Of a DNA stretch of 64,000 nt, positions 18,385 to 26,321 are shown piece by piece; position 1 is the first letter of the stretch; the number at the start of each line of letters is the position of its first letter. A program made the translations under genes and the position numbers. Below the pieces are notes generated by a model, which worked only from the letters and a program-made list of their open reading frames with translations, had not been told where the DNA came from and ran no database searches. This DNA comes from Stenotrophomonas indicatrix (GTDB lineage: Bacteria; Pseudomonadota; Gammaproteobacteria; Xanthomonadales; Xanthomonadaceae): assembly GCF_002750975.1 (NCBI RefSeq), contig NZ_PEJS01000001.1, forward strand, positions 620,001 to 684,000, written 5' to 3'.

Positions 18385-18713
18385 CCTGCCTCGGCCCGGC
18401 GATCATCGAGTCGAACAATCACACTGGTCTGTAAGGAAATTTCGCAACTGCACCCGGGCGTACCGCGAGTTCCCCGATCTGTGCGGGACAGCACCCGCAC
18501 GCCGTGCAGCGCATCACTGATGGCGTCATTCACCGACCGCGCTGACCCTGCGCCTGGCGTCACCCTGCATGCACGAACGTGGCGATCACGTCACTCCGCG
18601 CGGCGCATGCCATCGATGGAAGCAGAGGGTTCCATCCATGCGCTGTCCCGCCGCCCTCGGCGGGCGTAATCTCGGCCCATTGCCGCGTCCCCTCCCATCC
18701 CTGGAGTGCCACC
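18385..18713. other. Intergenic region before the tautomerase gene
   Basis: No supported gene. It contains two hairpins, GATGGAA/TTCCATC (18615-18636) and CCCGCCG-CCCT-CGGCGGG (18647-18664), just upstream of the tautomerase gene. Its promoter presumably lies here but no clear -35/-10 pair stands out. Confidence 0.5.
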
Positions 18714-19094
18714 ATGCCGCTCGCCCGTATCGATCTTCGCAAAGGTAAATCCGTCGAGTATCGCCAGCGTGTCGGCGAAGCAATCTACCAGGCCATGCGC
18801 GCCGTCGGCGTGCCGGAAGACGATCGCTTCCAGATCTTCCAGGAGCACGACGCCGGCACGCTCGTGTTCGACCCGGGTTATCTCGGCATCGCCCGCACCG
18901 ATGATTTCATCTGCATCCAGATCACCTGGAACGAAGGGCGCACGCTGGAGCAGAAGAAGGCGCTGTATGCCGGTATTGCCGATGGACTGCACGCGGCGGT
19001 GGGGATCCGCCGCGAGGATGTGTTCATCAATCTGGTGGAAGTGAAGAAGGAGAACTGGTCGTTCGGTAATGGCCAAGCGCAGTACGTGAGCTGA
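18714..19094 (+). CDS. Tautomerase superfamily protein
   Basis: A 126-residue protein beginning MPLARIDL; Pro at position 2 becomes the N-terminal catalytic Pro-1 after Met removal, the hallmark of the 4-oxalocrotonate tautomerase/MIF superfamily. The C-terminal half (VGIRREDVFINLVEVKKENW) fits the larger Tautomerase_2 type. CTGGAG lies 8 bases before the ATG at 18714, so the longer upstream open frame is not used. Substrate unknown. Confidence 0.85.
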   Translation: MPLARIDLRKGKSVEYRQRVGEAIYQAMRAVGVPEDDRFQIFQEHDAGTLVFDPGYLGIARTDDFICIQITWNEGRTLEQKKALYAGIADGLHAAVGIRREDVFINLVEVKKENWSFGNGQAQYVS

Positions 19095-19105
19095 TGCGCG
19101 AAGAG

Positions 19106-19129
19106 CATCCACGCATGGCGTGGATCTAC
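19106..19129. repeat. SMAG palindromic repeat, first of a pair
   Basis: CATCCACGCATGGCGTGGATCTAC, identical to the copy at 14297-14320. It lies 11 bases after the tautomerase stop. Confidence 0.85.
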
Positions 19130-19158
19130 TGCGGGCAGCGCAGGGGCTAGGAGGCCAG

Positions 19159-19180
19159 TCCACGCATGGCGTGGATCTAC
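19159..19180. repeat. SMAG palindromic repeat overlapping the gpD stop codon
   Basis: TCCACGCATGGCGTGGATCTAC in the same orientation as the copy 53 bases upstream. On the minus strand its GTAG end supplies the TAG stop of the tailocin gpD gene (TAG at 19179-19177). The pair marks the left edge of the tailocin locus. Confidence 0.85.
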
Positions 19181-20250
19181 ACTTCGCTGCCCACCTGCGG
19201 GGTCTGCTTGACCGCTGCGCTGCTGGCCGCCTTCACCGATTCGGCGCTGTTGGGTTGCTCGCATTCGATGCTGGTGCGATAGCCGTCGCTGCCGATGCTG
19301 TGTTCGGCGCGCTTGACCAGCCACTCGCCATCCACGCCATCGCGAAAGCCCTGCATGATCACCGTGGCCTCGGCCATCAGCGTCTCGCGGCCTGGAAGGC
19401 TGTAGCTCAGCGTACGCGTCTGCCGCGCCTGCTCGCGGTGCTTGGCGCGCGCTGCGGCTTCGGCGGTTTCGCGGTCGGCATAGGCCATGCGCAGGCGCAC
19501 GATCGGTTCGCCGCTGCCCACCTTCACCTCCTGGCGCTGCGCGCCACGCACATCGCGGTAGTAGGCGATGGTGGTGCCGGCATCGTCGCGGGCGGCGATG
19601 GTGACGCGGTAGCTGCTGCCATCGGCCGGCGTGAGGGTCACCTCCGGAATGCGCTCGCCACTGGCGGTGGTCGATTCGCCACGTTTGACCAGCATCAGCC
19701 GGCCGCCGCCCGGTTTGGCGATGGCGTCGTGCTGTTTGGCCAAGCGCAGCAGCAGGTTCATGTCCGACTCCTGCGATTGCACCGTCAGCGGCAGCACGAT
19801 GGATGCCAGCGACGCACTTACCGCAGCGATCAGGCCGTGTTCGGCGGCCATCCGCTTGACCATGTCGCCAATCGTCGTGCCTTTTTTCCACGTGCGCGTT
19901 TTCTGCGTCTGCAGATCGTTCTTGCCGCCTTTGCTGGTTTCAAACGGCGCGGCACGTGCGCGCAGAGTCATGCTGCCGGGGTAGCCTGAAATCTCCACCT
20001 CGTCGCAGACGTACAGGCCCATGCGCCGCACTTCGCCGTCGTAGCCGATGAAGGCCTCCAGCTCCGCGCCCACCGGTGGCAGCTGGATCGGATCGTTCGG
20101 ATCGTGGTCGGCCAACTGCAGCTCCAACGTGTCCGAGCTGTTGCCGGTCTCGTCGGTGATGCGCAGTGACTTGAAGCGCGACATGATCTTGTCGGTGATG
20201 TCCTGGCTGTTGGCCACCACGCGGAACGCAGGTGCGATGTTCAATCCCAT
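19177..20250 (-). CDS. Phage late control protein D (baseplate hub, gpD)
   Basis: A 357-residue P2 gpD-like protein, homologous in fold to VgrG/gp27 hubs. The DITDKIMSRFKSLRITDETG start, the 80-110 region with YDGEVRRMGLYVCDEVEISG, and the C-terminal ending are typical. It forms the central hub under the spike gpV. Last gene of the tail operon; its start overlaps gpX by 10 bases. The TAG stop lies inside a SMAG repeat, so the natural C terminus may have been altered by that repeat. Confidence 0.9.
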   Translation of the reverse strand: MGLNIAPAFRVVANSQDITDKIMSRFKSLRITDETGNSSDTLELQLADHDPNDPIQLPPVGAELEAFIGYDGEVRRMGLYVCDEVEISGYPGSMTLRARAAPFETSKGGKNDLQTQKTRTWKKGTTIGDMVKRMAAEHGLIAAVSASLASIVLPLTVQSQESDMNLLLRLAKQHDAIAKPGGGRLMLVKRGESTTASGERIPEVTLTPADGSSYRVTIAARDDAGTTIAYYRDVRGAQRQEVKVGSGEPIVRLRMAYADRETAEAAARAKHREQARQTRTLSYSLPGRETLMAEATVIMQGFRDGVDGEWLVKRAEHSIGSDGYRTSIECEQPNSAESVKAASSAAVKQTPQVGSEV

Positions 20251-20456
20251 AGCGATACTCCCTTGCGTTCCTTGGCGGGGCGCTGCACGTCCGGCAGGAC
20301 AATCGCCACGCCGGCAGTGAGCACCGGGCCGCGCGCGGCCAGGCCGGGGTTGGCATCGAACACCGCGCGCAGGATCGCCGGCGATTGCTCGCCATAGTGC
20401 GCGTAGGCAACGCGGTCGACGACATCGCCATCGCGGGTGTTATACGTTCGTGCCAT
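20241..20456 (-). CDS. Tail protein X (LysM-like, gpX)
   Basis: A 71-residue protein MARTYNTRDGDVVDRVAYAHYG..., the P2 gpX family with a LysM-like fold (YNTRDGDVVDRVA and VLTAGVAIVLPD). It attaches tail completion parts to the tube/hub. It overlaps gpU by 17 bases and gpD by 10. Confidence 0.9.
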   Translation of the reverse strand: MARTYNTRDGDVVDRVAYAHYGEQSPAILRAVFDANPGLAARGPVLTAGVAIVLPDVQRPAKERKGVSLWD

Positions 20457-20907
20457 CGCTGTGCTTCCGGAGAGTGAGTGTGAAGTCCTGCTTCTGGATC
20501 TGGCTGTCGACGGTGAATTCGCTGGAGGTGACGTCGATTTTCTCGATGACCCACAGACCCAGGTTGCCGCCCTTGCCGGTCAGCAGACGCTGCGGTTTTC
20601 CCTGGCTGGCCAGCTTGCGCAGTTGCGACATCTCGTTGCCGGCGCCACGGAACAGCGGGTAGACAACGCCTGGCAGTGTCATTGTGGCCGAGCCCGGGCC
20701 GGTGTACTGCAGTGCAGGCATCTGCCCGACGCGATCCTGGGCCTGCCAGCGGAAATCGTTGGACTGCTGGATCTGCTGGAACACGGCCGTGTTGAAGCTG
20801 AACTTGAAGCCGCCCAGCATCAGCAGCACCGGCGCGTTGCCGGAATCATTGCCCTTGAATTGCGACAGCAGCTTGTCCACTGCGCCGGTTACGAACTCGC
20901 GCTTCAT
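20440..20907 (-). CDS. Phage tail protein U (gpU)
   Basis: A 155-residue gpU-family protein with the family-typical stretch VLLMLGGFKFSFNTAVFQQI and the RLLTGKGGNLGLWVIEKID segment. In P2 gpU is a tail tube terminator that stops sheath/tube growth. Located between the tape measure and gpX as in P2. Confidence 0.9.
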   Translation of the reverse strand: MKREFVTGAVDKLLSQFKGNDSGNAPVLLMLGGFKFSFNTAVFQQIQQSNDFRWQAQDRVGQMPALQYTGPGSATMTLPGVVYPLFRGAGNEMSQLRKLASQGKPQRLLTGKGGNLGLWVIEKIDVTSSEFTVDSQIQKQDFTLTLRKHSDGTNV

Positions 20908-20909
20908 GC

Positions 20910-23351
20910 TTAGTTCCTGTCTCCCAGGGTGGCGCGGGCCTGCACGGCCTGCTGGTGCTGCAGGGCGTTGGCGGTACGCCGTGCCAGCGCCTCGCTGGAT
21001 TCACCCGGTTGCTGGTGGATGGTGATGTTGTTGGTCTGTTGCTGCTGCACCGTGGTGGGGGTGCGTGCGGTGGCAGACGAGGGCATCGGCGGTGCGGCGC
21101 GGCCTTGGGACGGCGCAGGCAATCCAGGTGCGCGGCGGTCCACGACGGCGCTGTGCAATCCGCCCACGGCAAGACGCACGGGTGGCATCGCGACCTTGCC
21201 ATCCCTCACGGCGGCGTAGCCGGCGGCTGCGCCGTCGGCCATACCCACTGCCATACGCGCACCATCCACTGCTTTATCTTTGGCCATGCCCAGGGCGCTA
21301 CCGACCTTGTCCATCACCCCGCCGACGAAGTTCATCAGCGGAGCCAGCTCGGCCATGATGTAGCCGATCGCCGCCGTTGCCTTTTCGGAGATCCAATCCC
21401 ATACGCCGCCCAACGTGACGGAGATGAATCCAGCGACCGTGCCGATGACATCACCGAGGAGGGAGATGGCTTCAACCACAACCCCGACCACCTGGATGAC
21501 CAGACGGAAGTTGGCCAGCAACGCCGTGCCCACCAGCGAGCCGATCTCCGCTACGCGCGAGAGTTCGTTGCCGGTGTACTGCGCGGGAGCCAGCATCTTG
21601 GAAAGCCAGTCCCATGCCTGGCCCAGCAGCCCGCCGACTGCTTCCCATGCCGGGCGCAGCGGCTCGACGGCGCGCATCAGTTCGCCCATGGCGGCGGTTC
21701 CTGCGCCGCTGAGGCCATCCCAGACGCCGCCGAGGAAGGCCTTGATCGGCTCCCAGTACTTGCGCACCAGCAGGGCGCCAGCGGTGATGGCGGCGATGGC
21801 GATGGCGATCGGACCGCCGCCGATGGCACCAACGGCGGTGGCGACCACGCGGAACCCCGATGCCAGGCGCATTGCCGTCGGACCGAACTGCCCCATCTGC
21901 GCCAGCAGGCTGCCGCCGCGGAACAGCTCGAAGGCCTTCTGCACCGCCAGGATCGGGCCCTGCAGGAACGTCCACGCATAGCGCACGCCGAGTACTGCAG
22001 TGCGCATGCCCATCAGGCCGACCACGACCTGGGTGGTATTGGCGATCAGCTTCGGGTTTTCCTGCACGAACGACGCAACCCCGTTCAGCAGTTCGGTCAG
22101 CTTCACCGCCGCCTCACCCACGGCCGGCAGCAGCGCGGCACCGAAGGCCTTGGACAGGTTGTCGACGGCGATCTTCGCGCCTTCGATCTTTTCCGGGTCG
22201 GTCTGCAGCTTGGCCGCAAAGCCGCTGTCGGTGGTGCCCGCCGAGCTGTTGAGCGCCTTGTCGCGGATGCGGATGTACTCATCCCAGTTCTGGATCATCG
22301 GACGCACGAAGTTCTGCGCCTGTGCATCGCCGAACAGCTTGCCGATCTTCGCCTGGTCACCGGCAGTGGCCTGGATGATCGCCTGCATCGCCGCGTCGAA
22401 CGGGTTGCCACCGCTGCTCTGCGCTTCGCTGATGATCCTGCGCAGGTCCAGCTTGAAGCCCTTCTTGGCGCGTGCCTGCAGGTCGGGCGAGAGGATGCTG
22501 GCCATGAAGCGCTGCATGTTGCCGGCCGCTTCGTCGGCTCCACCGGCGCCTTGCCGGGCGACATCCAGCGCAGCGCCCATGGTGGCGGCGGCGGCGTTGC
22601 CGTGCATCTGCAGCGACTGGAATGCGTTGCCGAGCACCGGCAGTGCACCGGCCATGTCCTTCAGGCCCAGGCCACCGTTCCTGCCTGCCACCACCAGCAC
22701 ATCAAGCGCCGATTGCAGGCCGGCCGGATTGATCTTCAGTGCCTGCTGCAGTCCCGATGCGGCCAACGTGACATCGTCGATGCTCTCGCCGGTAGCGGTG
22801 GTGGTGCGGCCGATTGCACCCAGGCTGGACTGCGCGGTCTGCGCATCCAGGCCTGCGGCGACCAGCTGGCTGACTGCGCGCTGCAGCTCGCCCGCGCCCT
22901 GGTGGGTGCGGCTGGATTCGGCAAGGATGGTCTGGCCCAGCGCAGCGACCTGGGCGCGGGTCAGGTTGGCGGCGTTGCCGATGGCCTGATTCTCGCGCGC
23001 GAAGCCGGCGGCATTCTCCACCGGTTTGGCCAGCGTGGTGATGGCGCTGCCGAGCATGCCGCGCGCATCGCCAAACGCCGAGCCCAGCTTTTCGCGCTTC
23101 TCAAGATTCGCCGTGCGCTTGTCTTCGATCCGCTGCAACGCTTCCTGGGAAGCGCGCAACGCATCGGCCTCGGCACGCATGCGGGCGAACTGGTTGCTCG
23201 ATCTGCCCATGACATTGAGCTTGCGCTCGAGCTTGTCGGCTTCATCGCCGAGGCGCTTCAGGCCATCGTTGCTGAAGGACAGTGCGTCCTGCAACGATCG
23301 GGAAACCGAGCCACCAATCGTGATCGTTGTCGTTTGAACGTTACTCGCCAT
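20910..23351 (-). CDS. Tail tape measure protein (gpT)
   Basis: An 813-residue protein with an N-terminal coiled-coil region (about residues 25-85, EADKLERKLNVMGRSSNQFA and following), a phage-related minor tail domain, three or more hydrophobic Gly/Ala-rich stretches (about 465-545 and 640-690) and a Gln-rich C terminus (TVQQQQTNNITIHQQ). Its length sets tail length. It follows E/E' with an 11-base overlap, the P2 arrangement. Confidence 0.92.
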   Translation of the reverse strand: MASNVQTTTITIGGSVSRSLQDALSFSNDGLKRLGDEADKLERKLNVMGRSSNQFARMRAEADALRASQEALQRIEDKRTANLEKREKLGSAFGDARGMLGSAITTLAKPVENAAGFARENQAIGNAANLTRAQVAALGQTILAESSRTHQGAGELQRAVSQLVAAGLDAQTAQSSLGAIGRTTTATGESIDDVTLAASGLQQALKINPAGLQSALDVLVVAGRNGGLGLKDMAGALPVLGNAFQSLQMHGNAAAATMGAALDVARQGAGGADEAAGNMQRFMASILSPDLQARAKKGFKLDLRRIISEAQSSGGNPFDAAMQAIIQATAGDQAKIGKLFGDAQAQNFVRPMIQNWDEYIRIRDKALNSSAGTTDSGFAAKLQTDPEKIEGAKIAVDNLSKAFGAALLPAVGEAAVKLTELLNGVASFVQENPKLIANTTQVVVGLMGMRTAVLGVRYAWTFLQGPILAVQKAFELFRGGSLLAQMGQFGPTAMRLASGFRVVATAVGAIGGGPIAIAIAAITAGALLVRKYWEPIKAFLGGVWDGLSGAGTAAMGELMRAVEPLRPAWEAVGGLLGQAWDWLSKMLAPAQYTGNELSRVAEIGSLVGTALLANFRLVIQVVGVVVEAISLLGDVIGTVAGFISVTLGGVWDWISEKATAAIGYIMAELAPLMNFVGGVMDKVGSALGMAKDKAVDGARMAVGMADGAAAGYAAVRDGKVAMPPVRLAVGGLHSAVVDRRAPGLPAPSQGRAAPPMPSSATARTPTTVQQQQTNNITIHQQPGESSEALARRTANALQHQQAVQARATLGDRN

Positions 23352-23762
23352 GTACCGGCAATCCCTGTATCCACCAGATGAATTTCGACACCCGCAGCGT
23401 CATGATCTCGCGCAGGCCCCAGCCGGTATGGCCGGCCAGGGCGAGCGCTCCCTGCCTGATCTGCGGCAGGGTCAGGTGGTAAAAAGCGCGACGCCGGCCT
23501 GCAGGCGGGCGTAGTCGCGCAGCGGCATCCTGCGCACGTCATCCGGTGCGATCTCGCACAGGTTGGCGATCATGCGCACCTCGCGCTGGGCGTCGGTGCC
23601 CTTGTCGTCCTGGTAGCGCTCCATGTCTTCCACGGTCGGTTCGCGCATGCGCAGCACGGCGGTGTCCACGCCATTGACCTGGCGCGGGCGGGAGAGGGTG
23701 ATTTCGGCATAGCCGTCGCGTTCGATGACGGTGTCGGTGGTGGTCTTGGTCTTGCTGGACAT
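23341..23762 (-). CDS. Tail assembly chaperone E and -1 frameshift product E+E'
   Basis: Frame 0 from ATG 23762 gives E, 96 residues, stop at 23474-23472. A run of five T on the minus strand (23485-23481) lies just before the stop. A -1 slip there reads TTT TAC CAC CTG and continues FYHLTLPQIRQGAL...WWIQGLPVHGE to a TAA at 23343-23341, giving about 140 residues. Phage P2 makes its E and E+E' assembly chaperones by the same -1 shift with nearly the same lengths (91 and 142). The extension overlaps the tape-measure start by 11 bases. The slip is inferred from the open -1 frame and T-run. Confidence 0.85.
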
Positions 23763-23801
23763 GGATGTGTTCCCGGATGTCGATGGAGTTGCGGTGGATC
23801 C

Positions 23802-23820
23802 GGGGGCGCTGTGCGCCCCC
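23802..23820 (-). promoter_or_regulatory. Intercistronic hairpin between tube and E genes
   Basis: GGGGGCGC, loop TGT, GCGCCCCC form a perfect 8-bp stem in the 83-bp gap between the tube gene and E. There is no T-run on the minus strand, so it probably protects the abundant tube/sheath mRNA end or dampens read-through to E. Confidence 0.5.
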
Positions 23821-23845
23821 GTGTACGTCGAAGTGGTGCCGGGAA

Positions 23846-24349
23846 TCAGATGCCCAGGGCGCCGCGGATGCCGGCCAGTGCGTCCACGCCGCCCTGGCGG
23901 GCGATCATGTTGGTCACGTCGATCTCCTGCACGACCTGCACGCCATGGGTCAGCTTGTAGTAGCTCAGCGCCAGGGAGACCTTGACCGTGCCCTTCTCGC
24001 CGACCTTGGTTTCGCCGCGGTCGAGGGTCTTCACCTTGCCGCGCATGTTGTGCACGACCGAAGTGACCGCGCCATCGTCGGCTTCCAGCGCCTCGCGGGC
24101 GGTGAAGCCATACTCCTTGCTCTCGATGACGTGGAACTTGGACATGATTTCCGCGTCATCGGAGGCGAAGGTGACCTCGGCGGTCAGCTTGTCGTGGCCG
24201 AGCACGATCTCCGTCGGGGCGAGCATGCCGCCGGCCTGGAAGTCCTCGGTCTTCAGCGACAGCTTGGGGGCAGTGAAGGACATTACGCTGCCGGCAAAAC
24301 CCTTGCCGTCGACGTAAAAGTTGAAGTTCTTGCGGATCTTGCGCGCCAT
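23846..24349 (-). CDS. Major tail tube protein (gpFII)
   Basis: A 167-residue P2 FII-family protein: start MARKIRKNFNFYVDGKGFAG, core KLSLKTEDFQAGGMLAPTEI and a C-terminal ALSYYKLTHGVQVVQEIDV. It forms the inner tube of the contractile tail. It sits 2 bases after the sheath gene. Confidence 0.93.
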   Translation of the reverse strand: MARKIRKNFNFYVDGKGFAGSVMSFTAPKLSLKTEDFQAGGMLAPTEIVLGHDKLTAEVTFASDDAEIMSKFHVIESKEYGFTAREALEADDGAVTSVVHNMRGKVKTLDRGETKVGEKGTVKVSLALSYYKLTHGVQVVQEIDVTNMIARQGGVDALAGIRGALGI

Positions 24350-24351
24350 GC

Positions 24352-25554
24352 TTAGAAGATCTCCGAGACGTAATTGTTGTTCATGTGCATGCGGAAGGTC
24401 AGCTGCTCACCCGGGTAGGTCGGGGTGAAGTCGAAGTCCCAGTAGAAGCGGCCATCGGCCACGCTGTCGGCTGCGTTCAGTTCCGGGTCGATCCAGCAGT
24501 TGCCGCCCAGGATCGCGCCCTGCGTCTTCAGGCCGCGCAGGAAGGCGTTGACACCCTCGCGCACGTCATCGACGTAGGTCTTGCTGATGCCGCGGTCGAC
24601 GGCCCACAGGTGGGCAGCCTCCAGGCTGTCGGCGATGATGTCGGCGGTGCGCACCACGCACAGGAACTGCCACTTCGGATCGATGCTGGCGGTGCGGTTA
24701 CCCCACAGGCGGAAGCCACCTTCGCGGATGATGGTCGCCACGTTGGCCTGGTTCAGCAGGTTGGCGCGGCTGGTCGCATCGGACAGGCCGAAGTCGATCG
24801 CACGCGCAGTGCCGACGATGCCGTACAGCTCCTGGTTGGACGGCGATGCCCACCAGCCGCGTTCGTTGTCGCTGCGGGCGATGGCACCGGCCACCGCACC
24901 GGAGGCGTAACGGCTGACGATCGCTTCACCCTGCTGCACCAGCACGGCCGGATCGACCACGTAGACACGCTTGGAACCGGTCAGTGCGGTGGTGGTCTTG
25001 GCTGCATCGTCGTTGCTGTTCGGGCCATCCTTGATGATGATCGCGCGCAGCTTGTCGGCGATGCCGAGCAGCTCGGCCACGACCGGGTTGGCCAGAACAG
25101 TGTCCGGACTGGCTGGATCAGCCGGGTGCAGGTGGGTGAAGCCCGGGGCGACCAGGATGCGCGGCTTCACGCCGACGATGGACTTGGCAGCCAGCAGTGC
25201 ATGCACGCCGGAGTACGCGCCGGTCTGTGCGTTCACGCCGCCGAGCACGTTGGCCAGGGTAGCGCTTTCGTTGGCGCCGTTCTCGACGCGGATCACCACC
25301 ACGACCGCCGACGACTGGTCGAAGATTGCGTCCAGCGCGCCGGGCAGGGTGCCGGCTTCGGTGCCGGTCTTGGCCGACAGTTTGGCGGCCTGCGAGGGCG
25401 AGGTCACCAGGACAGGCGTGTTGATGGGGAAAGCGTCGGCGTCGGCCAGCGGCGCAGTGCCGACGATGCCGATGACGCTGGTGGATGCAACAGCGATCGA
25501 GCGCGCACCGGTGTCGATGTTGACGACCTGTACGCCGTGGAGAAATTCGGTCAT
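24352..25554 (-). CDS. Tail sheath protein (gpFI)
   Basis: A 400-residue sheath protein from the ATG at 25554 (MTEFLHGVQVVNIDTG). The open frame continues upstream to 25788, but that part is not family-like. It has the sheath signatures DQSSAVVVVIRV, SVIGIVGTAP, NRTASIDPKWQFLCVVRTAD and the C-terminal FTPTYPGEQLTFRM. Contraction drives the tube through the target envelope. Confidence 0.94.
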   Translation of the reverse strand: MTEFLHGVQVVNIDTGARSIAVASTSVIGIVGTAPLADADAFPINTPVLVTSPSQAAKLSAKTGTEAGTLPGALDAIFDQSSAVVVVIRVENGANESATLANVLGGVNAQTGAYSGVHALLAAKSIVGVKPRILVAPGFTHLHPADPASPDTVLANPVVAELLGIADKLRAIIIKDGPNSNDDAAKTTTALTGSKRVYVVDPAVLVQQGEAIVSRYASGAVAGAIARSDNERGWWASPSNQELYGIVGTARAIDFGLSDATSRANLLNQANVATIIREGGFRLWGNRTASIDPKWQFLCVVRTADIIADSLEAAHLWAVDRGISKTYVDDVREGVNAFLRGLKTQGAILGGNCWIDPELNAADSVADGRFYWDFDFTPTYPGEQLTFRMHMNNNYVSEIF

Positions 25555-25660
25555 TCGGAGAGGTTCCTCGGTGTGGTGGTGTGCCTGCAGATGCAGGCGA
25601 CGTGTATATCTTCGGAAAAGGCGACGACGGCGATAATTGCAGCGGTGGCCCAGTGATCGA

Positions 25661-26320
25661 TCAGACCCAGCCGGAGGCGCTGACGCTGGCGCTGAAGCTG
25701 GAGACCTGCGGGTTGCCGCCGGCACGACGCAGGTGAACGTTGATGCTGGTAGAGGCACTTTCAAAGCTGGTGGACCTGGCGGGCACACTGACGGATACGC
25801 CTGCCGATTGCGTCGATGCCAGCGAGGCGAACGACGGTGCGCTGTTGCTGAAGTACGCCGCGCCCTGGTTGCTCACGCTGAACTGCACGTCGTACTCGGA
25901 CACACTGGCGCCGGCCGGAAGCCAGCGGCCGGAGGCAACCACGGTGTTGCTGTTGTTTCCGCCGCCGGTAACACTTCGACGGATGCTGTAGTTGCCATCG
26001 GACAGCATGTCGATCGAGACCGATGCCGACGCTGATCCGGTCGAGTTGGTCTTGGCGCTGTTGCCTGCCGAATAACCCTGGCCATGGAATGGCAGGCGAT
26101 AGCTGGCGCTGCCACGCGCCGCCCACAGGTTCGATACGTCCATGCCGCCAATGCGATAACCCACGTCACCACGTTTGCTGCCGTACTGCATGTGGGCGTA
26201 GCGACGGCTGAGGTCGGTGCCGCCCACGCGCAGGCCGGAGTCCTGTGCAACGGGGCCTTCCACGTAAGGATCGAACAGGTCGTCGAAATCAACGCCTGCC
26301 GAGCGATATCCGCTGGCCAT
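25661..26320 (-). CDS. Tail-associated protein at the chaperone position, function unknown
   Basis: A 219-residue protein located between the fibre and the sheath gene, where P2 and R-pyocins encode the fibre chaperone. It does not resemble gpG chaperones. The N terminus repeats a short pattern (YRSAGVDFDDLFDPY, LRVGGTDLSRRYA, YRIGGMDVSNLWAA), and the C-terminal two thirds are Ser/Ala-rich beta-type sequence. Could be a fibre tip, receptor or accessory part of the particle. Its stop is 1 base before the fibre gene. Confidence 0.6.
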   Translation of the reverse strand: MASGYRSAGVDFDDLFDPYVEGPVAQDSGLRVGGTDLSRRYAHMQYGSKRGDVGYRIGGMDVSNLWAARGSASYRLPFHGQGYSAGNSAKTNSTGSASASVSIDMLSDGNYSIRRSVTGGGNNSNTVVASGRWLPAGASVSEYDVQFSVSNQGAAYFSNSAPSFASLASTQSAGVSVSVPARSTSFESASTSINVHLRRAGGNPQVSSFSASVSASGWV

Positions 26321-26321
26321 G

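Noticed and set aside
18236..18418. Minus-strand ORF across the leader copy A
   Set aside because: It reads through the predicted promoter and hairpins I and II, and its second half is not conserved in protein form in copy B. More likely noncoding.
17596..19180. tRNA-Val as prophage attachment site
   Set aside because: The tRNA is intact and the tailocin starts 1.5 kb away behind a conserved-looking tautomerase gene. No second copy of the tRNA 3' end and no integrase were seen at the right edge.
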